The position numbers and the translations under genes are program-made. Below are positions 58,559-64,000 of a stretch of 64,000 nucleotides of DNA, piece by piece. The stretch spans positions 1-64,000 of the forward strand of contig NZ_NPBJ01000032.1 in the NCBI RefSeq assembly GCF_002272075.1, in the 5' to 3' direction. Position 1 is the first letter of the stretch, and each line of letters begins with the position of its first letter. The notes under the pieces were generated by a model, which saw nothing but the letters and a program-made list of their open reading frames with translations, did no database searches and was not told where the DNA came from. This stretch comes from Terribacillus saccharophilus (lineage in GTDB: Bacteria; Bacillota; Bacilli; Bacillales; Amphibacillaceae).

Positions 58559-59980
58559 CTATGCTTCTGCTATTTTTATTTTCGTTTTTTTCTGCTTCTC
58601 TTCTTTTTTCTCCTTAATTGTCCAGCCAGTTATCCCATAAAGCAAAGTGAATACTGGCGTGATAAAGGCTAAGAAACAGAATGGCAAATAAGTGACTGTC
58701 GCGATGCCAAGAGCACCAGCCGTATATATACCACCACCGGTCCAAGGTACAAGCGGCGCACTCAAAGTACCAGTATCTTCCAAAATACGCGAGAGATTTT
58801 CCGGTTCAAGATTAAGCCGCTCAAAAATTGGCTTCATGAGCGTTCCACCCATTACTGTGGAGAAGTAAACTGTTCCGCCAAGCACAAGTGTTAAATAGCT
58901 TACAATCACAGTTACCAAAGTCAAAACGCCGGTATGCTTGATCTTCATGGCAAATGATGCAATCAACGCTTCTAGTACACCGGCATCTGCTAATAGACCA
59001 CCTAATCCCAGTGCAAATAAGAATAGCGCAATTAATTCCAGCATACTTGTCAGTCCGCCACGGATCAGCAGCTCATCAACTACAGGGATGCCGGATTCTA
59101 CCGCATATCCACTATAGAAAGTGGTCAACATTTCAGCAAATCCGAAGCCTTGATAGAAGATTGCAATCAGTCCACCAACTGCTGCACCAGCAAAGATAGA
59201 CGGTATAGCAGGTTTTTTCATGACTAATAATGTAATTAATACAACTATCGGGATCAATGGAATAATGCCCAATTGAAAATTGTTCGCCAGATATGATGTC
59301 AGTTGATTGACACTTTCTGAATCAGCACCAGTACCGTGATAGCGCAACCCAATGAACAGGAAGATAGCTGCTGTAATCAGATAAGAAGGAACTGTGGTCC
59401 AAAGCAAATGCTTAATATGCTTAAACAAATCCCCGCCAGTTACAGCAGGTGCCAGATTCGTTGTATCAGATAGCGGGGACATCTTATCCCCAAAGAAAGC
59501 ACCACTAACGATCGCACCGCCAATTAATCCTGCTGGAATACCAAGTGCCGTACCGACACCCATCATCGCAACACCTGCGGTACCAACCGTTCCCCAGCTA
59601 GTACCTGTCGCAACAGATACTAGCGAACAAAACAGCAATGTCGTCACTAAAAAGAACTGCGGTGTAATTGCCTGCACACCATAATAAATTAATGTTGGCA
59701 CAGTACCGGAAGCGATCCATGCACCGATTAAAATGCCGACGGTCAAAAGAATGACACCGGGCATCAATGCTCTTCCCATTGCTCTTGCCATGGATTTCTC
59801 GATTTGCTTATACGTAAATCCAAGCCCAAGCATAAATGGTATGATGACCAGCATGCTGATGAACATCAGTATTTGAATCGGTGCATCAAATGCTAAAATT
59901 CCTATGGATACTACTGCCACTATAGACAACAGCATCATTATTGCGTACAAAAACGACGGTTTCTTAATATCGGTTTCCAA
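58559..59980 (-). CDS. nhaC: Na+/H+ antiporter NhaC
   Basis: NhaC-type antiporter of 473 residues with about eleven membrane helices. It exchanges internal sodium for protons or, in some relatives, malate for lactate (MleN). Family stretches are GTSWGTVGTAGVAMMGVGTALG, GAFFGDKMSPLSDTTNLAPAVTGGDLF and LEDTGTLSAPLVPWTGGGIY. It begins at TTG, 7 nt after AAGGAG, with a strongly basic C-terminus (KEKKEEKQKKTK). It is a single gene. Confidence 0.92.
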   Translation of the reverse strand: METDIKKPSFLYAIMMLLSIVAVVSIGILAFDAPIQILMFISMLVIIPFMLGLGFTYKQIEKSMARAMGRALMPGVILLTVGILIGAWIASGTVPTLIYYGVQAITPQFFLVTTLLFCSLVSVATGTSWGTVGTAGVAMMGVGTALGIPAGLIGGAIVSGAFFGDKMSPLSDTTNLAPAVTGGDLFKHIKHLLWTTVPSYLITAAIFLFIGLRYHGTGADSESVNQLTSYLANNFQLGIIPLIPIVVLITLLVMKKPAIPSIFAGAAVGGLIAIFYQGFGFAEMLTTFYSGYAVESGIPVVDELLIRGGLTSMLELIALFLFALGLGGLLADAGVLEALIASFAMKIKHTGVLTLVTVIVSYLTLVLGGTVYFSTVMGGTLMKPIFERLNLEPENLSRILEDTGTLSAPLVPWTGGGIYTAGALGIATVTYLPFCFLAFITPVFTLLYGITGWTIKEKKEEKQKKTKIKIAEA

Positions 59981-60264
59981 CCAACCACTCCTTCAACCTG
60001 AGGTTGTTTATTTGCTGCTGAACATAACACAACTTTCTAATTACCCGTTCAGCTGTTTCTTGAAACTTACTCTTTTAATGCTACAGCATATCTATATCTA
60101 ATAAAAATGGCATTACTCGCAGTTATACTGGATAGACTTGGATCAGATTGGCAGACACGAAGATAAGTGGCGTGTTCTTACATATGCTCCAACATGATGC
60201 TGTATCTTCCGTTTAATAGCCCTTGTCATTTATGAACACCTATTTTCTCCTTTTTAGAGCACAG
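59981..60264. other. Gene-free stretch between nhaC and the DsbA gene
   Basis: A gap of 318 nt including the terminator at its right end. It should contain the nhaC promoter. No complete gene is seen. On the minus strand at about 60165-60258 a broken reading, KKEKIGVHK, stop, QGLLNGRYSIMLEHM, stop, resembles the tail of an acetyltransferase and may be a remnant. Confidence 0.35.
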
Positions 60265-60299
60265 AAAATGGGCCTGCAAACCTGCAGGCCCATTTTTCT
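60265..60299 (-). terminator. Terminator after the DsbA-family gene
   Basis: AAATGGGCCTGCA and TGCAGGCCCATTT arms (60266-60278, 60283-60295) with an AACC loop, at the stop codon. Confidence 0.9.
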
Positions 60300-61012
60300 T
60301 ATATTGAACAATTATCGTCTGTGCACACACCAGCATTACCAGATCCGAAATCTTTGAACTTCGGCTGTTCGTTTTCTTCTTTCCAAACTTGATTCAACGC
60401 ACCGATGAATGTTTCCATAGGCTGCGCACCAGAGATTGTGTACTTATTATTAAAGATGAAGAAAGGCACACCTGTAATGCCGTATTGCTGCGCCATCCGC
60501 TCGTCACCTCTTACCTCATCCAAGTGAAGTGATTCATTATCCAAAATCTCCGCTGCCTCTTTGCGATCCAAGCCAGAAGCTTCTGCAACATCCAGCAGTG
60601 TTTCTTTTTCACTGAGGTTCTTTGATTCCGTGAAGTACGCATACAGCAGGTTCTCAGTCATCGCTTTTTCTTTGCCTTTTGTTTCTGCAAACTTGGCTAA
60701 GCGATGCGCATGCAGTGTATTTGTCGGCTTCATGTCTTCAAAGTTGAATGTAAGACCAACTTCAGCTGCGTGCTGCCCGATTTGCAGGTTGTTCACCTTC
60801 GCCTGCTCGATTGACATGCCGTACTTCTCTGAAAGTGCTTCGTGAATACTTTTTCCGTTGTACACCCCAGCATTCGGATCCAGCTCAAAGCTCTTAAATT
60901 CTATTTCCACACTATCCTTGTGCTCGAATTGCTCTAACGCAAGTTCCAGCCTTCGTTTACCTATATAACAGAAAGGACAGACAAAATCTGACCATACTTC
61001 AATTTTCATCGT
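60299..61012 (-). CDS. DsbA-family oxidoreductase, FrnE-like
   Basis: Thioredoxin-fold protein of about 237 residues without signal peptide. The active-site motif CPFC lies in WSDFVCPFCYIGKRRLE at the N-terminus, followed by the helical insertion typical of FrnE and the cis-proline strand GITGVPFFIFNNKYTISGA. A C-terminal tail has two further cysteines (CTDDNCSI). It is probably a cytoplasmic disulfide isomerase or thiol oxidoreductase. The ATG at 61012 is behind GGGGTG; a longer in-frame start is less likely. Confidence 0.88.
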   Translation of the reverse strand, partial: TMKIEVWSDFVCPFCYIGKRRLELALEQFEHKDSVEIEFKSFELDPNAGVYNGKSIHEALSEKYGMSIEQAKVNNLQIGQHAAEVGLTFNFEDMKPTNTLHAHRLAKFAETKGKEKAMTENLLYAYFTESKNLSEKETLLDVAEASGLDRKEAAEILDNESLHLDEVRGDERMAQQYGITGVPFFIFNNKYTISGAQPMETFIGALNQVWKEENEQPKFKDFGSGNAGVCTDDNCSI

Positions 61013-61179
61013 GACACCCCTTTTCACATTAAGATGATTTTAGCATAGACCCGACAATCCACAAAAATAGATGCTTGTAATTAGAGCCATCATATTGTAC
61101 CCACATATTAAGAATATGCATGGGGACATCCTTCATCCGCATAAAGTATAGCGTCTCTACCTATAAAGGAGCGATCAGC

Positions 61180-61401
61180 ATGAATCAACCTCAGCAAACG
61201 ACCTATATCAGCAATGTCGAACCCCATGTCTATCAAACATTACAAGGAGTTAGAAACAAGCAAATTGTAGTTGAAACCGTACGTGGATCTGTCACAGGAA
61301 GACTGACAACAGTGCGTCCAGACCACATTGTCGTTGAGTCGGGCGGTTCGTCCTTTTTTATTCGTACCGCTCAAATTGTCTGGGTCATTCCAAAAGGATA
61401 A
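61180..61401 (+). CDS. DUF2642-family small protein
   Basis: Small protein of 73 residues with an Sm-like all-beta look (VVETVRGSVTGRLTTVRPDH, SSFFIRTAQIVWVIP), matching DUF2642 (B. subtilis YuzF-type). The ATG at 61180 has AAAGGAG 9 nt upstream; a longer reading to 61120 has no ribosome site. It is 12 nt before the manganese catalase gene and so co-transcribed with it. DUF2642 proteins often occur with spore-coat or catalase genes. Function unknown. Confidence 0.82.
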   Translation: MNQPQQTTYISNVEPHVYQTLQGVRNKQIVVETVRGSVTGRLTTVRPDHIVVESGGSSFFIRTAQIVWVIPKG

Positions 61402-61413
61402 GGAGGTTAACAG

Positions 61414-62310
61414 ATGATCAAACGTGAAAACAGACTTGCAATCGACTTGCCTATCCCTGAACATGGCGATCCGAATGCTGCTGCTGCTGTGCAGGAACTG
61501 CTCGGCGGAAAGTTCGGCGAAATGTCAACCTTGAATAACTATATGTACCAATCCTTTAACTTTCGTAACAAGAAAAAACTGAAGCCCTTTTACGACTTAG
61601 TCGCAAGTATCACCGCTGAAGAATTCGGGCATGTAGAGCTCGTAGCCAATACGATCAATCTCTTATCCCGCGGCAATACTTTCTATACCGGCGATCCAGA
61701 TGTTACGCCTCTCAGAACCGGCAAAGACAGCCGCAATACATATCAATTCATCGCAACAGCACAAACCGCATTAGCCGGAGACTCCATGGGGCGCCCCTGG
61801 ACAGGAGACAATGTCTTTTCCAGCGGAAATCTCGTATTGGATCTGCTGCACAACTTCTTCTTGGAGTGCGGAGCACGAACACACAAGATGCGTGTATATG
61901 AAATGACAGAACATGAAACAGCTCGGGAAATGATTGGTTACTTGCTCGTGCGCGGCGGTACGCATGTATTGGCGTATGCTAAAGCATTGGAGATAGCTAC
62001 AGGTGTGGATGTTTCCAAACTTGTGCCGATTCCGGATCTATCCAACACCAAGTTTGATCATGCTCGTAAATTCGAGCAGCAAGGACTAGGAAATATCCTA
62101 TTCACCTGGAATGACATGGGCGAATATGCAGACATCCGAAAAATCTGGAAAGGAGAAAATCCGGAGAACGGCAGTCAACTTGTTGTGAAGCAAGGTTCGC
62201 CGCGCGGAGGTCCGATTCCGGATCTCGAGGAGCTGCCGGAGGAATTTGCTCCTGGAATCGACCGGGATGACTATGCACGGATTGCAAAGCGTTTGATGGA
62301 GAATTTATAA
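61414..62310 (+). CDS. Manganese catalase
   Basis: Non-haem dimanganese catalase of 298 residues that disproportionates hydrogen peroxide. The four-helix bundle ligands appear as GKFGEMSTLNNYMYQSFNF, ITAEEFGHVELVANTINLL, LECGARTHKMRVYEMTEHETAREMIGYL and RGGTHVLAYAKALE. It is related to B. subtilis YdbD and the spore protein CotJC. AAGGAGG precedes the ATG. It shares a transcript with the DUF2642 protein and ends in a bidirectional hairpin. Timing of expression (stress or sporulation) is not clear from the sequence. Confidence 0.94.
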   Translation: MIKRENRLAIDLPIPEHGDPNAAAAVQELLGGKFGEMSTLNNYMYQSFNFRNKKKLKPFYDLVASITAEEFGHVELVANTINLLSRGNTFYTGDPDVTPLRTGKDSRNTYQFIATAQTALAGDSMGRPWTGDNVFSSGNLVLDLLHNFFLECGARTHKMRVYEMTEHETAREMIGYLLVRGGTHVLAYAKALEIATGVDVSKLVPIPDLSNTKFDHARKFEQQGLGNILFTWNDMGEYADIRKIWKGENPENGSQLVVKQGSPRGGPIPDLEELPEEFAPGIDRDDYARIAKRLMENL

Positions 62311-62342
62311 AAGGCTGCCGTTATTCGGCAGCCCCCCTTTTT
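62311..62342. terminator. Bidirectional terminator between the catalase and GH127 genes
   Basis: GGCTGCCG (62313-62320) and CGGCAGCC (62326-62333) arms with a TTATT loop; T-rich to the right, A-rich to the left. Confidence 0.88.
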
Positions 62343-64000
62343 TATGTTTCATGTATCCAAATACGCATCTCACCAGCTTGGCGGTTACACCAGGCGTAAT
62401 AAGGAACAGCACGCAATCTTACAGGCTCTAATACAGGTGAATCAGTCTGGTAAAGCGCTTCTGATTCTGCTGCTTTGAGCCCATCTGTCTCTAAAATCAC
62501 AACTCCGTTTAACAAGTCTTCCTCAAACGCTGCAGTGATTTCGCTCTCCCGCGGCAGCCTCAATCCAGCAAGACTCTTACCGTTGTCCACTTCCTCCAGA
62601 CAGTAGACAACCGGTCCGCGTTGCAAGGCAACCTGCCCTTGATTCATCCCGATTTTCGGATTGCTATATACACGCATCACTGGCAGCTGAAAATGCAGTT
62701 CAATCCTATCTTCCGTTGTCCACTCTCGATCCAAAATAAAATAGCCCTGCTCCATGTCATCGATTGCTAACACTTCACCATTCACAGACGTCGTCGCTTC
62801 TTGGCACCAGCCAGGGATCCGAAACGCTAGCCTGAATTGTCCTGTTCCTTCTACTGTAATTGTTATACTACCTTCCCATGGATACTGATGACTTTGCTTG
62901 AGCTTAACAGGCACATCATCAATCGTAGTTTGCACGGTTCCCGCCAAATAAAGATGTGTATACAGAGTATCCTTCGACTGTGTATAAGCATAATCCTCAA
63001 TCGAAGCAATCAGACGTGCTAAATTCGGCGGACAGCACGCACAGGCAAACCACTTCTGCCTCTCCTGTTTCACATGCTCCTGATCCTTTCGTCCAACTTG
63101 ATATGCATTTACTTCCAGCGGATTTACATAAAAAAATCGTTTACCATCTAAGTCCATGCCGCTAATTGTCCCATTGTATATTGCCCGTTCCAACACATCT
63201 GCATATTTCCTGTCTGGTGAGAGCAAAAGCATCTGCTTTGCCCAAAAGACAAGTCCGACAGATGCACATGTTTCACAGTACATGCTGTCATTCGGCAAAT
63301 CGTATGCATCTGTAAAAGCCTCACCGTTAACAGCTGAGCCAAGGCCTCCTGTTATATACATTTTCCGGTTCGTCACATCATCCCATAAGGCATCACATAC
63401 CGCTTGCAGCTCCGCATCATCTGTACGTCGTGCAAGATAGGCCATAGCTGCATACAAATACATTGCTCGCACGGAATGTCCGACTGCTTCCTGCTGCTGC
63501 CGTACAGGAAGATGTGCCTGCATATAGGCATAACCGAGTCTAAAATTAGTATTCTCGTCATTCCATGTCGACGGGGCACCTAAGGATTGACGCTGCTCTT
63601 TTTCCATATTGAAGTAATGTGGCTCCTGCCCACGCTGCTCGATAAAATATGCTGCTAGCTCCAGGTGCTCGCGCTTACCTGTTGTATCGAATAACCGAAG
63701 CAATGCTAGCTCAATTTCCGGATGCCCCGGATAGCCCTGCAGTTTTCCATCTTCTCTTCCAAACGTACTCCGAATCAGTTCTACATAGTCCTCCATTATA
63801 TCCAGGAATGCACGCTTACCAGTCGTTTCATAATAAGCAACTGCTGCTTCAACCAAATGGCCCGCACAATACAGCTCATGATTGTCTCGCAGATTCGTCC
63901 ATCTGTTGTCAGGCTCAACAAGCATATAATAGGTATTCAAATATCCGTCCTCAGCCTGCGCTCTCCCCATTAATGATATAACATCATCAGCCGCTTCTTC
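62342..64000 (-). CDS. GH127 beta-L-arabinofuranosidase (5' end outside the window)
   Basis: Partial glycoside hydrolase family 127 protein. At least 552 residues are inside the window and the frame stays open to its edge (the codons before the first internal ATG read EEAADDVISL), so the N-terminal part of the barrel is missing here. The (alpha/alpha)6 barrel shows EDGYLNTYYM, LYCAGHLVEAAVAYY and GHPEIELALLRL. The catalytic glutamate region is SMYCETCASVGLVFW, and the nucleophilic, zinc-bound cysteine cluster is CACCPPNLARLIAS. No signal is visible. It releases L-arabinofuranose from plant oligosaccharides; neighbours upstream are unseen. Confidence 0.92.
   Translation of the reverse strand, partial: EEAADDVISLMGRAQAEDGYLNTYYMLVEPDNRWTNLRDNHELYCAGHLVEAAVAYYETTGKRAFLDIMEDYVELIRSTFGREDGKLQGYPGHPEIELALLRLFDTTGKREHLELAAYFIEQRGQEPHYFNMEKEQRQSLGAPSTWNDENTNFRLGYAYMQAHLPVRQQQEAVGHSVRAMYLYAAMAYLARRTDDAELQAVCDALWDDVTNRKMYITGGLGSAVNGEAFTDAYDLPNDSMYCETCASVGLVFWAKQMLLLSPDRKYADVLERAIYNGTISGMDLDGKRFFYVNPLEVNAYQVGRKDQEHVKQERQKWFACACCPPNLARLIASIEDYAYTQSKDTLYTHLYLAGTVQTTIDDVPVKLKQSHQYPWEGSITITVEGTGQFRLAFRIPGWCQEATTSVNGEVLAIDDMEQGYFILDREWTTEDRIELHFQLPVMRVYSNPKIGMNQGQVALQRGPVVYCLEEVDNGKSLAGLRLPRESEITAAFEEDLLNGVVILETDGLKAAESEALYQTDSPVLEPVRLRAVPYYAWCNRQAGEMRIWIHET

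Noticed and set aside
61100-61180. A CATAAAGTATA motif before the DUF2642-catalase genes as a sporulation sigma-factor promoter
   Set aside because: The -10-like part resembles mother-cell sigma sites, but no acceptable -35 element lies at the right distance.

Overview
The window comes from a Gram-positive, endospore-former-type member of the Bacillaceae. The evidence is the strong AGGAGG-type ribosome sites, frequent GTG/TTG starts, catabolite-responsive (cre) elements matching the Bacillus consensus, a SAM-I (S-box) leader, a Rap-family protein, and gene orders shared with Bacillus subtilis (kdgD-gucD-gudP-gudD, gan, galKT, lutABC). The sugar-acid and plant-oligosaccharide content would suit a saccharophilic soil or plant-associated genus such as Terribacillus; that genus call is only a guess. 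No prophage, insertion sequence, CRISPR array, rRNA or tRNA gene was seen.

Layout: 15-6,120 is a D-glucarate catabolic operon (kdgD, gucD, gudP, gudD) followed by its own terminator and a separately promoted GntR/FadR regulator. 6,400-7,840 holds a small unknown protein and a stress-type short-chain dehydrogenase. 7,905-18,420 is a galactoside island: GH42 beta-galactosidase, a GanSPQ-type ABC importer, a LacI-type repressor, and divergently the Leloir genes galK-galT-galM, with matching GTAAANNNTTTAC palindromes in both promoter regions. 18,450-26,250 is mixed housekeeping: a ROK regulator, Maa acetyltransferase, a cell-wall amidase, small membrane proteins, an orphan Rap protein, a GNAT enzyme and BrnQ. 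26,480-30,490 is a MetNIQ methionine-type importer plus an M20 hydrolase behind a SAM-I riboswitch. 30,600-32,930 is a membrane GGDEF-EAL gene split by one in-frame amber codon. 33,043-35,400 is a GH36 alpha-galactosidase with a cre-like site, and 35,450-36,330 is a lipoprotein gene.

36,475-42,131 is the L-lactate module lutABC, lutR and lutP; both promoters carry the identical palindrome AGGTCATCAGATGACCT. Then come a pentapeptide-repeat protein and a YhgE/Pip protein divergent from a LysR regulator. 46,000-47,970 contains DinB-like, Rrf2-type and thioredoxin-reductase-like genes; the last two share a 34-nt promoter element in opposite orientations. 48,369-53,119 is a likely tagatose (or related ketohexose) operon: RpiR regulator, 1-phosphate kinase, fructose-type EIIBCA and tagatose-bisphosphate aldolase LacD. 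53,158-55,731 is an M20 hydrolase plus a YfcC-type carrier. The rest is a pyruvyl-transferase-like gene, DUF3267 and DUF421 membrane proteins, NhaC, a FrnE-like DsbA protein, a DUF2642 protein with a manganese catalase, and a GH127 beta-L-arabinofuranosidase cut by the window end.

The window reads as a carbon-scavenging chromosome segment in which glucarate, beta- and alpha-galactosides, tagatose, lactate and arabinofuranosides each have a module. Most modules carry a cre site and a local repressor. No wholly new defence or mobile system was found. The best leads are the Rrf2/thioredoxin-reductase-like pair with its mirrored operator, the riboswitch-controlled transporter-hydrolase operon, the kinase/PTS/LacD operon and the amber-split c-di-GMP enzyme.
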